In this document: one piece after another, positions 36,063 to 47,799 of the stretch
How positions within the stretch are numbered: position 1 is the first letter of the stretch
How the letters are laid out: every line of letters starts with the position of its first letter
Source: Epiperipatus broadwayi
Taxonomy: Eukaryota > Onychophora > Udeonychophora > Euonychophora > Peripatidae
Length of the DNA stretch: 64,000 bases
Direction: 5' to 3'
NCBI GenBank assembly: GCA_028023455.1
Contig: JAQFVV010000956.1
Location: 64,001 to 128,000, forward strand
Translations under genes and position numbers: made by a program
The notes under the pieces: generated by a model
Told to the model about the DNA's origin: nothing
Database searches by the model: none
The model's input: only the letters and a program-made list of their open reading frames with translations

Positions 36063-38449
36063 TTCAGTGGTTTAAAAGTAATACTTATTGTAAATATTTA
36101 TTGTATTAAATACTATATTATCTTGTAAAAATAAATACTTTTTCTATTTATTAAATATGTTTCTGTTTCTTGTTGCCATTATTACATTCATTTATTCAGA
36201 AAATCTAATTTAATAAGGTTTTATTATTCATTATTTATAAAAGAGCACATTTCAATGGTCACATAAAATTTATTAATCTATTTTGTTTATTACTTACTTC
36301 ACCTGCATTATAATAAGATACATACTGTTTATTTGCCTTTATTTTAAATGTACTTTGTAATGTAGTTGGTAGCATAAAACTGCCTTTCTACATTCTACAT
36401 TATTTTATTCTTAGTACTTGGAACAGGTTCATACTTGAAGATAATAAAATTAGTTATGTTTATAGGTAACATAAATTGAATATTTATATAAGAAGAATTT
36501 TCAAAATATTCAAATAATATTTTATATCCTAACCATGTGTTATTTAAAGTTTTAAGATACTTGATTTTTGTAAATTTGTTTATCTAAAATATATGATATC
36601 CTATGATAGAGGCCTAAGAAGAAAACAGAATAATTAATGCATAACTTAAATAATTATTGCATTAAGAATGTTAAAATGTATAATATAATAATCATTTTTA
36701 TTGTGTCAAATATATGTACAATCCCTGAGATGTAGATAAAGTATAAACTCTAAGATAAGATTTACAATTTTAAAAAAAATCTGAGTTTAAATAATAAGAA
36801 CCTGAAATAAATATTAAATCTAATTAAAATCTGGTATTTTAGAATTTGCGATTAGGTGATATTTGTCTATAAGAGGATGGGAAAATTCATAACTATTATG
36901 ATGAATGTCTGTGTGACTTTTGTTTCTACCAGCACCCCACCCATATTGGGAAGATTAAAGCATTTATCTTTAAAAATCCTTGCTTCATCTTTATAGTAAC
37001 AAAAACTGTATTAATCAAGTTTTTGCTTATTGTAATTGCAATCTTTCACATCATATTCAAAGCATAGTTGTGATTATTAAGTTATATATAAAGAGTCCCA
37101 TTATAAAATACTCTAACTTAATTAGATTTTATTATATATATTTCTGTGGAACTTTCATAATTAAATATTGTTAATTTGTGTGTCAAAAGTTATTTTAAGT
37201 TTGCAATGTCTAAAACTAGGTAAGACATTATTCTTATGAAAACAGAAAGACGGTAGATAGTTCTGATTGTTTACTGTGACTACACAAATATCAGAAAGTA
37301 ATTTTGAATGTCATACATATTAAAAACAATCAGAACTATCCATTTGCTGATTCGTTTTTGTCTGAATAGTTTCAAACTATTTTAACACATAAAAAAATCT
37401 GACATAATATGTAGCATGTTTTGTATTAAGGTGTATCTATGTTAAAGTGAAGATATTTACTGATAAAAAATATAAAAAAATCGTTTTTGAGTTCTCACCT
37501 GCCATTATCTGCTTAATATGGATATCATAGTAGCTATATTGATATCAGCCAGTAGATTATCAGTCATGTAATTTAATTGATTATTTTTTCTATTACAAAA
37601 TTTATAAAAGATTAATTTGATAATGTGGCATTGATGAGTGATTAATTTGGGTTTTTTGTTCTTGATTGATGTATTTCATTAAAAAAAAGTTTGTAAAGAT
37701 TGAAATCTTCATCAAATTTATTCATATAGTCAGGCCTTTTAAAACTTTGGAGGCACTTTTAAGTTTTTTCTGGTAATTTAATATATAGTGTTGCAAGATC
37801 TCTTACAATAATATCTAAAACATTAGAGTGCTGCTACTGATGATAGCTGTTTCACTGCAATTATGGAAGTTTTATCATATGAATTTTTTTATTAAGCATG
37901 TCAATCAAAAATAATAATTATTAAATTACTCGTGGATCACTACTCCTTTTCTTCACTTTGATCTCTTTTAAATTTTCTATTGGGTGAAATAATCAACAGT
38001 TAAATCCATATCAATAAATATGCAGTATTTTTTTGTTACCAATATCTTTATTGAGAGCTGTTGACACATTCATATATCCAGATGATGACAGTGTCTCTAT
38101 TGTAAGAGTAATATGAAACAACCACATGACTTAATGAATATGAAAACTTGTAATGATATTTTCAATATGTAATAATTTTAAAAGCTTATGTTTTTCATTA
38201 ACTTTAATCAATTGTCTTGCACCACTTCTATATCCAATCACAGTAGTGATTGAGTAATGAATTAATGAGAGAGAGCTGATTAAATTCAGTAATAATAACA
38301 TTAGACTATTAACATTAACTTTTAGAATTATTACATATAAGGTTGTTAATTAGAAATATATTTTATATTCACTAGTGGAAATTTATTTTGTGTAAGAAAG
38401 CAATTGGTGCTTTTCAAGATACTATATATTAGATTTTAATTTTGTATGC
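36063..38449. other. AT-rich interval with one natural hairpin
   Basis: No gene supported; the ORF at 36980-37174 has no family motif. GATAGTTCTGATTGTTT (37256-37272) is the exact inverse of AAACAATCAGAACTATC (37324-37340) with a 51-base loop. Confidence 0.5.
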
Positions 38450-38477
38450 CAGGCATTGTCAAATGTCCATGCACAAA

Positions 38478-38505
38478 ATCTGCTGTAATGAACATTACAG
38501 CAGAT
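38478..38505. repeat. 28-base palindrome (13-bp perfect stem)
   Basis: ATCTGCTGTAATG, AA, then the exact inverse of the first 13 bases. It lies 28 bases inside the left boundary of duplication copy 1. The same 28 bases are unchanged at 43322-43349. Confidence 0.92.
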
Positions 38506-40749
38506 ACACATATAAATCTGTATATATGAAGCACAACAAATATATAAATGTGCTACATTAGTAATGGAGGTTGGGTCTGAGCAGTAGAATACCCACACAC
38601 ACCAATTTAAATATTGTACACATATAATAAACTCATGTATTTTTTTTTGTATTTTTCTTTTTTGTATATTTTTTATGATATATCATATTATGCATTTTGC
38701 TTTTCTCTGAAAAATTCAAATAGAGAAAAGCAAACTTGTTAAACAAATGAATCAAATGTTGGAACATATTAGTAAAATAAATAATTAAAGCAATTGTTTC
38801 AACATACTTGTATATATTTTTTTAATTACTTTTCTAAAAATTGTAATCTTATTCTGAAATCAAAAAAATGTTAATTGCTTTGGTAAAAAACTTAATCAAA
38901 AAGCAACATGTTTGATAATGAATGTTGTAATTAAAATATTTTTTTTTCTTTATATAGATAAAATAGAAATTCTTTTGTATTGATATCTGTAAAGAAGTGG
39001 TCTGGGCATTCAAAATGGAAACCAAACATATCAAACCCTACTATGTAGAATTTAATCGGAAAAATATAAAGGAATGTTTATAATCTAAGTGATAAGCTAA
39101 ATTAAAATGATTGGCTGATTCATACTTCTCAGGGGGGATACCTGAATTGGTTGTGCATGAGTGGAGTTGATAAGTTTTAGTCAGTGCTGTGGAATTCATT
39201 CTTTCTTTGGCAGTCATTCTGGCCAGGTCATTCACTACATTGGCTCCAGAATTCTTCAATCATCTAGCCACTTAGAGATTAATTTAGGGACTAGACTACT
39301 GCTGAAATTTTCTAAGAAGAAATCCATCATACAGTTCTTTTAAGAATTCTTGATTTCTTAAGGATTTAATGAACCATTCAAGATAGCGAATGAACATTTA
39401 ATAATAATTATTATATTATAGCAGATTGAAAATATGGAGAAATATACCAGAGCTTCCACTAAAATGACTGTGGGATAGGAAACCAGCCAGTCCACCCACC
39501 CTTTCTCTGTCCAAATCTCCAAGATGTGATCATGCCTGTTCCAGGCAGCCACGATGATGACAACAACTGCCTTGCCTATGCCCGAAAGAGATGAAATCCT
39601 CACCACACAGCTAGTTGAATTGAAGTCCAGTCAGAAGATGAAGACACCCACATAAGTTTCTTTTAAAACTGTTTTATTATTGAACTAATTAACTATATTT
39701 CTAAGTAAATATATTATTATTTTTCATTATTATTAATCATTTAAAAAAAGCGAGAGAGAATTGTCTTTAGCAGATATATATATATTGAATTTATGGTTAT
39801 TGCAGGCATAATGATACACCTTTTACTTAAATTTGTTAATTCATGTTTCTATCCCAAATTCTAGTATTTTCAGAAAAGGTTGCAATTAGTTTTTTTTTTA
39901 TTGCTGTTTTTTTTCTTTTTGTTGAAAATTGTCATACGTAAATATACATGTGTATATACGTGCACATACAGTGGTAATATTTGGGAAATACGATACCTCA
40001 TGTTGCGTATCTGAAATGTATTTATCCGTATATCATTAAGTTATTTTTGTCACTGTGGTACCTTATGATAAGTGCCAAAGGGTTTATTTATTGTGAATTT
40101 CCCATAAGCAAGTCCACTAATAACTTTATATTTAGAATAGTGGGAGTGTATAATTGTGCTGCACGTATATACATGTATAAGAATTTATCATAAAAGGCAA
40201 ATAGATATGGTACCTCATGTTGAATACTATATAGTATCTAAGCTAATGCAACCTTATTGACATATTGAAAAATATGAAATTGGTGAAATATTTCATAGTG
40301 CAAATATACGTATACCTAGTTTTTTTTATTAGTATATTTGTTATCAATAAAAAAGGTTTTAAAGTCCTTAGTAGAAGTGTATGACGGTATAACCAAAAAT
40401 CTTTTATAATGAGAAATATATATGTATCAAATCACATAGACATAATGTATTTCTACAGGGTAAAAAGCTCAGACCACTTCCATTCCTTATAAAACGTAAA
40501 TAGCTTTAGGGATTTATTATTTTTCTTATTTAAAATTGTATTTTATCTATTTCAACGCCTGGATATATATATATATGGATTTGTGATAATTAATTATTTA
40601 GTATTTTTTTTATTATATCATCATTAGTATGAAATGGTTGTGGGTATTTGGGATTAAATAAATATTTAATCATAATATTTAATTGGTTTTGTTATCGTAT
40701 TATTATTTATTTGATAAAATGTATTCTTTCCTTATCAACCACGTACCTG

Positions 40750-40867
40750 TAATAACCATTTAACTTACTAAACATCACATGATCAGATGATCTTGTTAGC
40801 ACAAGATGGCACTACTATATGGAGAGTTTTGCTTTCTTTTGGATTGTTTAATAACCATTTAACTTAC
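40750..40867 (+). mobile_element. 80-bp HpA insertion with 19-bp target duplication (filled site)
   Basis: TAATAACCATTTAACTTAC stands at 40750-40768 and at 40849-40867. The second copy of the duplication has this word once (about 45574), with nothing inserted. The 80 inserted bases start TAAACATCACATGATC, contain GGCACTACTATATGGAGAGT then TTTGC, and are a hairpin-less or internally deleted HpA copy. This is a direct filled/empty site comparison within one window. Confidence 0.85.
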
Positions 40868-41300
40868 CCATTGAAGACCTTAGATGTAAAGTACTAAGCT
40901 AGCCACATGGGATATCGCTCCACCGGGGTGTTAAATCTTGTTCTGGTGCTCTGCTAAACATATGGTATAGCACATCCTTCTGGAAGGGGGGGGGTTAATT
41001 TTTGATTCTTTTCTAGTAGCGGTGTGTAAAAGCTATCTGTAAATAGACTTTTCAAAGGTGTGTACTTACCATGGGTTTTAAACATTCGGGTAGTCGAGTA
41101 AGATATCAACTAAAAGGGGTTTTTAAGTGGCAGAGTCCTGTTAATTCACTCTTTCTATCAGTTTAGTGGAAGTACCAATATATATGAATACAGACAATCA
41201 GCTAAATTGGTATCCATTTCTTTTCCTGTTAAATCTTGATCACTTCATGCTCGGTACAAGATTAGAAGTAGAAATTTGCAGGGAAGTATGGTCCGGTACA

Positions 41301-42015
41301 GTAAAACTAGTGCCTACGTGGTTTAAAATGGTACGATTAAGGAAAGACCAAGTTAAATTATATAAATGTGTAAATTATGGTAAAAATAAATTACGTGCTG
41401 TATATCTATATAAACTTAATGTAGGTGTAAGTAAAAACTAAATGAAATGTATATAAGAGAAGTTATATAAAATTCGATCGGTAGTTGGTGTTTTTAAATA
41501 TATAGTGTAATTAGCAGACTGTAACATGCTTGGTTTGCTCTTTTTTTTAAAGATATTCGTAGATAATTTCAAATATATTACGCAGTAATCGCAGATCCAA
41601 AATTATAGTTTTTTTCTTTGTAGCGACAGATATTTAAAATATATTCATGATTCAAATTGTTAGCAATAAATCAAATGCTCACACTGTATTCTATAAATAT
41701 ACTGTATAAATAAAATAGACTTCTAAGTTATTTTAAATAAGTATGCATATAATATATTGACGGTTGATATTTTGTTATATAGAGTATAGATTTCTTTATT
41801 TTACTAATTGCTTAACAATTTTCACTTTAAACTGAGTCACCAACATTTTATTAGATAAGTAAAGTTGCCATTTAAATGGAGTAAAAACTGATGTCAACGT
41901 GTCCAATTAAAATAGAAATAAAGTATAGAAAAATTATTAAATGAATGAGTTGGTGAAAAGTTGGGTGGAGGATTTCTATACATAGTGATTACAATTAAAG
42001 GTAATAATTTATAAT
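41301..42015. other. Unique spacer after duplication copy 1
   Basis: The frame 41166-41441 straddles the end of the duplication and has no recognisable motif; it is not kept in copies 2 and 3. The remainder is AT-rich. Confidence 0.4.
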
Positions 42016-42360
42016 AGCATAATATTTTAAAATAACTTACAATTGAATTTGTTGTTTTTTGTTTTGTTTTGAAAAAGAGAGAAAATAGACATTTTAGTTA
42101 AAGGTATAAAACCTGTTTATCAAACATAGCATAATATTTTAAAATAACTTATACTTGAATTTGTTGTTTGCTTTTTTTTGTTTAAAAAAAAAAGTAAAAT
42201 GAAACACTGTTAAATACTGGCTTAACGAATTAAAAATTTTGTAATCATTTAAAATAACTTACTGTATAATTTGTTGTTGTTGTTTTTTTTATATATAAAA
42301 AAAAAGTTAATTGAAATAAAATAGTGTTGAATACTAGCGTAATGAATTAAAGATTCGTAA
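42016..42360 (+). repeat. Tandem repeat, three units of about 115 bp
   Basis: Units start at 42016, 42128 and about 42242 with ATTTTAAAATAACTTA followed by TTGAATTTGTTGTTT, a T-run/A-run, then GAAA.A..G(T)TAAATACT or its variants. The third unit is the most diverged. Confidence 0.8.
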
Positions 42361-42419
42361 GTTAAATTGACTTTCTATTTTGGCGATAAATAGACGTAGG
42401 TAAAAATGGGCAAAATATT

Positions 42420-42856
42420 TGGAACAGGGCGTAGAAAAGACATAATCGGCGATTGGAATAAGGCAAAGTTAGGTGCGTGGTCCAGACCATCTTTTAGCCA
42501 GGGTGTACTAAACATGATAATTAAACTGTTCACCTAATTTAAGAGTCTTTGTAGTTAGATGTTTGTAGGTTACTTGTGAACTTTTGTCTCTCAGGCATTG
42601 CGTGTATAGGTTGATTCGTATTGGCATTTTTTGAACTGGGGCTCTGGAGATGGGGGATGCATAGGGATTGGCTGGAGATGTCTGTGTGATCTGGAGTCTC
42701 TGTGGTGTCAGGTGAAGGAACACTTGTCACATGCAAAAATACAAGCAATTCTTTTAGCAGAGAAAATATTTTCTGTAACTCATTTGGGGTTATGCAAACA
42801 TACCCATAAGTCTCATAAAGAAAGAGCAGGGGAGCATTAACTTCAACTCTAATTAT
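42420..42856. other. Less AT-rich block with overlapping short frames
   Basis: About 430 bp with G+C well above the surroundings. Frames of 62-71 codons exist on both strands (42508-42723 and 42539-42748 minus, 42631-42840 plus), none with a recognised motif. The composition suggests old coding or repeat-derived DNA. Confidence 0.4.
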
Positions 42857-43246
42857 ATATATATAAACTCAAAGCCCTTCATCCATGGTTGCAAAATATC
42901 ATATCAACCTCCAAACATTAGTGAGCATGGATGCACCAGCGAAGTGAGGTACATTATACTCTTAGTATTTTTCATGGTTTGTTCAACTTTGCTTGGCTGC
43001 CACAGTTATAAAAAGGATAGATATCTCCATTTGGGCAGTCAGTCTTCTTTTATCTTTGACCCTGGGGATTGGGATGCTGATGCAGTTTTGGCTGAGTATA
43101 GCGATGCTATGGGAGATGAGGTGTCACATTTTCACCGTTCGACATCATGCTTTTTAGATTTTCAAAAGAACGATATAAAAATTAGTAAAAATACAGTTAG
43201 TAAAAATATAGTTAATATCTGTATAAATAAAATTTTAAGACTTTAA
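42857..43246 (+). CDS. Unrecognised open frame with one predicted membrane segment
   Basis: The frame is open from about 42857, not only from the methionine at 42944, to the stop at 43244-43246. It reads PFIHGCKISYQPPNISEHGC, TSEVRY, a hydrophobic stretch IILLVFFMVCSTLLGC (about 42950-42997), a basic HSYKKDRY, and an acidic GDWDADAVLAEYSDAMGDE, ending in low-complexity lysine/asparagine sequence. Order (Cys-bearing lumenal part, membrane helix, basic stop-transfer, acidic tail) fits the end of a type I membrane protein. If translation began at 42944 the helix would act as a signal peptide instead. No convincing splice acceptor was found directly upstream, so it may be a terminal exon, a retrocopy fragment or chance. 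It lies in the unique block between the two duplication copies. Confidence 0.35.
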   Translation: MYINSKPFIHGCKISYQPPNISEHGCTSEVRYIILLVFFMVCSTLLGCHSYKKDRYLHLGSQSSFIFDPGDWDADAVLAEYSDAMGDEVSHFHRSTSCFLDFQKNDIKISKNTVSKNIVNICINKILRL

Positions 43247-43293
43247 ATGGTCATACCCATTGAAAAGTCTCATTGGAGAGGGCGTATTGTGTT

Positions 43294-46017
43294 CAGGCAT
43301 TATCAAATATCCATGCACAAAATCTGCTGTAATGAACATTACAGCAGATGCACATATAAATCTGTACATATTAAGCACAACAAATATATGAATGTGCTAC
43401 ATTACTAATGGAGGTTGGGTCTGAGCAGTAGAATACTCACACATACCAATTTAAATATTGTACACGTATAATAAACTCGTATTTTTTTTGTATATTTTTT
43501 ATAATATATCATTTTATGCGTTTTGCTTTTCTCTGAAAAATTCAAATAGAGAAAAGCAAACTTATTAAACAAATGAATCAAATGTTGGAACATATTAGTA
43601 AAATAAATTATTAAAGCAATTGTTCCAACATACTTGTATATATTTTTTTAATTACTTTTCTAAAAATTGTAATCTTATTCTGAAATCAAAAAAATGTTAA
43701 TTGCTTTGGTAAAAAACTTAATCAAAAAGCAACATGTTTGATAATGAATGTTGTAATTAAATTTTTTTTATCTTTATATAGATAAAATAGAAATTCTTTT
43801 GTATTGATATCTGTAAAGAAGTGGTCTGGGTATTCAAAATGGAAACCAAACATATCAAACCCTACTATGTAGAATTTAATCGGAAAAATATAAAGGAATG
43901 TTTATAATCTAAGTGATAAGCTAAATTAAAATGATTGGCTGATTCATACTTCTCAGGGGGGATACCTGAATTGGTTGTGCATGAGTGGAGTTGATAAGTT
44001 TTAGTCAGTGCTGTGAAATTCATTTTTTCTTTGGCCTGTCATTCTGGCCAGGTCATTCACTACATTGGCTCCAGAATTCTTCAATCATCTAGCCACTTAG
44101 AGATTAATTTAAGGACTAGACTACTGCTGAAATTTTCTAAGAAGAAATCCATCATACAGTTCTTTTAAGAATTCTTGATTTCTTAAAGATTTAATGAACC
44201 ATTCAAGATAGTGAATGAACATTTAATAATAATTATTATATTATAGCAGATTGAAAATATGGAGAAATCTACCAGAGCATCCACTAAAATGACCATGGGG
44301 TAGGAAACCAGCCAGTCCACTCACCCTTTCTCTGTCCAAATTGCCAAGATGTGATCATGCCAGTTCCAGTTGGCCACAATGATGACAACAGCTGCCTTGC
44401 CTATGCCCGAAAGAGATGCAATCCTCACCACACAGCTAGTTGAATTGAAGTCCAGTCAGGAGATAAAGACACCCACCTAAGTTTCTTTTAAAAATGTTTT
44501 ATTATTGAACTAATTAACTATATTTCCAATTAAATATATTATTATTTTTCATTATTATTAATCATTTTAAAAAAGGGAGAGAGAATTGTCTCTAGCAGAT
44601 ATATATATATATATATTGAATTTATGGTTATTGCAGGCATAATGATACACCTTTTACTTAAATTTGTTAATTCATGTATCTATCCCAAATGCTAGTATTT
44701 TCAGCAAAGGTTGCAATTAGTTTTTTTTTTTTTTATTGCTGTTTGTTTTTTTTCTTGTTGAAAATTGTCAAATGTAAATATACATGTTACACTGGTAATA
44801 TTCGGTAAATATGATATCTCATGTTGCATATCTGAAATGTATTTATCCATATATCTTTAAGTTATTTTTGTCCTGTGGTATCTTATGATGAGTGCCAAAG
44901 GATTTATTTATTGTGAATTTCCCATAAGCAAGTCCACTAATAACTTTATATTTATTTAGAATAGTGGGAGTGTATAATTGTGCTGCACATATATACATGT
45001 ATAAGAATTTATCGTAAAAGGCAAATAGATACGGTACCTCATGTTGAGTACTATATAGTATCTGAGCTAATGCAACCTTTTTGACACGTTGAAAAATATG
45101 AAATTAGTGAAATATTTCATAGTGCAAATATAGTATGACTATTTTTTTATTATTATATTTGCTATCAATAAAAAAGGTTTTAAAGTCCTTAGTAGAAGTG
45201 TATGCCAGTATAGCCAAAAATCTTTTATAATGAGAAATATATATATCAAATCACATAAGACATAAAGTATTTCTACAGGGTAAAAAGATCTGGTTACTTC
45301 CATTCTGTATAAAACATTGTAAATAGCTTTAGGGATTTATTATTATTTTTATTTAAAATTGTATTTTATCTATTTCAATGCCTCGAATATATATATATAT
45401 ATGGGTTTGTGATAATTAATGATTTAGTATTTTTTTATTATATCATCATTAGTATGAAATAGTGATGGGTATTTGGGATTAAATAAATATTTAATCATAA
45501 TATTAAATTAGTTTTGTCGTCGTATTATAATTTATTTGATAAAAATGTATTCTTTCCTTATCAACCACGTACCTGTAATAACCATTTAACTTATCCATTG
45601 AAGACCCTCGCTGTAGAGTACTGAGCTAGCCACAAGGGATATCATTCTACCGGGGTGTTAAATGTTATTCTGATGCTCCACTAAACATATGGCATTGCAC
45701 ATCCTTCTGGGAGAGGGGAAAATTCATATTTGATTTTTTTCTAGAAGTGGCGCGTAAAAGCTATCTGTAAATAGACTTTTCAAAGGTGTGTACTTACCAT
45801 GGGTTTTAAACATTTGGGTAGTCGAGTAAGATATCAACTAAAGGGGGTTTTTAATTGGCAGAGTTTTGTAAATTCACTCTTTCTATCAGTTTAGCTGGAA
45901 GTACCAATATATATGAGTACAGACAATCAGCTAAATTGGTATCCATTTCTTTTCCTATTAAATCTTGATCATGTCATGCTCACTACAATATTAGGAGTAG
46001 AAATCCACAGGGAAGTA
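43294..46017 (+). repeat. Segmental duplication, copy 2
   Basis: Direct copy of 38450-41288 at a distance of 4844 bp. It has the empty site for the HpA insertion (about 45574) and small microsatellite length differences (for example TATATATATATATATA near 44600). At 46017 the match stops inside GGGAAGTA, where an (AT)n run begins. Confidence 0.93.
43322..43349. repeat. 28-base palindrome, second copy
   Basis: Identical to 38478-38505 and at the same place relative to the duplication boundary. Confidence 0.92.
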
Positions 46018-46032
46018 AATATATATATATAT

Positions 46033-46516
46033 ATGAAAAACAAAAACAAGTTATAAATCACGTAACTTGCTATCACTTGCATTTATGATCAATAGATGGA
46101 GCTTTACCAAAACCTTCGTACAAGCATATTTTTGTTTACATAAATGTCAAAAGAGTCAGAATTAACTATCTCTTTCGTTGGCTCCACTTTCAGATCAGCT
46201 GATTTCAAGCTAATTTGCTATCATCAGTGAAGGGTAGGGGTCAGAAACTAGATCTAAACACTAACTCCAAGCATTTATGCAACAAGTTCCTATTATTTTG
46301 CAAGCATGAATTTTTCAGACATGTAAATGTCTTCTAACCCAACCTAACAAGCCAGATAGCTACATGGGTCTGACATCAGTTCAGTTTTACCACATAGTCA
46401 AAGCCTCTGCAATATATATATCATTGCAAAAACCTTCAAAGGTACATTTATGAAAAACAAAAACAAGTTATAAATCACGTAACTTGCTATTGCTTGCATT
46501 TATGATCAATAGATGG
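46033..46516 (+). mobile_element. Unit flanked by 67-bp direct repeats
   Basis: 46033-46099 (ATGAAAAACAAAAACAAGTT ... ATGATCAATAGATGG) recurs at 46450-46516 with two or three changes. The 350 bp between has higher G+C, the words CAGATCAGCTGATTTCAAGC and CTATCATCAGTGAAGGGTAG, and no long frame. It sits between duplication copies 2 and 3 and may be a small retroelement with terminal direct repeats or a tandem of a longer repeat unit. Confidence 0.6.
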
Positions 46517-46521
46517 GTATA

Positions 46522-46866
46522 TACAGTAAAATTCACATAAATTATAGGTATTTTATTAGAAGTATTTTCAACTATACATCTTTTAGTTTTTATCAACTAT
46601 ATAAAATTGAATAATCAAAGTGAGACATCCTTTCACAATACCCATTGTTCAATTTAATTTAGTTCTCCTACAATTTTGTGATTGCCAAATCATCAAATGT
46701 TAAAATAACAGAATTGATGGGAAACTGAACTAAGTTGAACTATGGTTATTGTAAAAGGATGTCTCATTTTCATTATTCAATCTTACATTGTTGATAAAGA
46801 CTACAAGAAGTATAGTCAAAAAGTACTTCTAATAAAATAAATATAATTTATGTGAATTTTACTGTA
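46522..46866. mobile_element. Palindromic TA-flanked element (family PalB), copy 1
   Basis: The outer ends read TACAGTAAAATTCACATAAA and its inverse. The whole 345 bp folds on itself: the left half (GAAGTATTTTCAACTATAC, TTTATCAACTATATAA, GAGACATCCTTTCACAATA) pairs with the right half. TA at both ends fits a Tc1/mariner-type non-autonomous element. No coding frame. Confidence 0.85.
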
Positions 46867-46930
46867 TTTTAATATATGTATTGATTTGAATATTGCATAT
46901 ATTTTGAAAAGAAGACAGACATCAAACTTA

Positions 46931-46964
<34 letters not shown>

Positions 46965-46966
<2 letters not shown>

Positions 46967-47373
46967 TGAACTAGCCATACAGGATATCGCTCTACCCAGG
47001 TGTTAAATGTTATTCTGGTGCTCCATTAAACATATGGTATTGCACATCCTTCTGGGAGGTGGGAAAATTCATTTTTGATTCTTTTCTAGAAGTGGCACAT
47101 AAAAGCTATCTGTAAATAGACTTTTCAAAGGAGTGTACTTACCATGGGTTTTAAACATTCAGGTTGTCGAGTAAGATATCAACTAAAGGGGATTTTTAAC
47201 TGGCAGAGTTTTGTCAATTCACTCTTTCTATCAGTTTAACTGGAAGTACCAATATATATGAGTACGACAATTGGCTAAATTGGTATCCATTTCTTTTTCT
47301 GTTAAATCTTGATCACTGCATGCTCGCTGCAAGATTAGGAGTAGAAATCCGCAGGGAAGTATGGTCCGGTACA
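46965..47373 (+). repeat. Third, partial copy of the duplicated segment
   Basis: Matches 40892-41300 and 45611-46017 (ACTGAACTAGCC ... GAAGTATGGTCCGGTACA). Unlike copy 2 it keeps the GTATGGTCCGGTACA end of copy 1. It is preceded by an (TA)n run (46932-46964) and followed by another PalB element. Confidence 0.9.
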
Positions 47374-47382
47374 ATATATATA

Positions 47383-47727
47383 TACAGTAAAATTTTACAT
47401 AAATTATAGGTATTTTATTAGAAGTACTTTCAACTATACATCTTTTAGTTTTTATCAACTATATAACATTGAATAATCAAAGTGAGACATCCTTTCACAA
47501 TACCCATAGTTCAATTTAGTTGAGTTCTCCTACAATTTTGTGATTGCCAAATTATCAAATGTTAAAATAACAGAATTGATGGAAAACTAAACTAAGTTGA
47601 ACTATGGGTATTGTGATAGGATATCTCATTTTAATTATTCAATGTTATATAGTTGATAAAGACTACAAGATGTATAGTCAAAAGTACTTCTAATAAAATA
47701 GATATAATTTATGTGAATTTTATTGTA
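47383..47727. mobile_element. Palindromic TA-flanked element (family PalB), copy 2
   Basis: Near-identical to copy 1 in sequence and length. The following 90 bases (ATTGATTTGAATATTACATA, GACATTAAACTTAATTTATA) also match the right flank of copy 1, so the repeated unit is longer than the palindrome. Confidence 0.85.
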
Positions 47728-47799
47728 TCATAATATATATATATATATATTGATTTGAATATTACATATATTTTGAAAAGAAGGCAGACATTAAACTTA

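Larger units (their letters stand above)
38450..41300 (+). repeat. Segmental duplication, copy 1
   Basis: Starting at CAGGCATTGTCAAATGTCCA, this segment is repeated directly at 43294-46017, with about 93-95 percent identity by eye. Its last 409 bases (40892-41300) recur a third time at 46965-47373. ORFs inside (39041-39259, 39358-39606, 39161-39343) do not show coding-type conservation: in the second copy changes fall as often at first and second codon positions, and one stop appears. The copy carries an extra 99 bp at 40750-40848 described below. Confidence 0.93.

Noticed and set aside
39041-39606. Reverse-strand frames in duplication copy 1, one with hydrophobic segments resembling a membrane protein
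   Set aside because: The second copy has a stop inside the frame and changes at first and second codon positions as often as at third, so no coding constraint is visible.
41166-41441. 91-codon frame at the end of duplication copy 1
   Set aside because: It crosses the duplication boundary and is broken in copies 2 and 3; no motif recognised.
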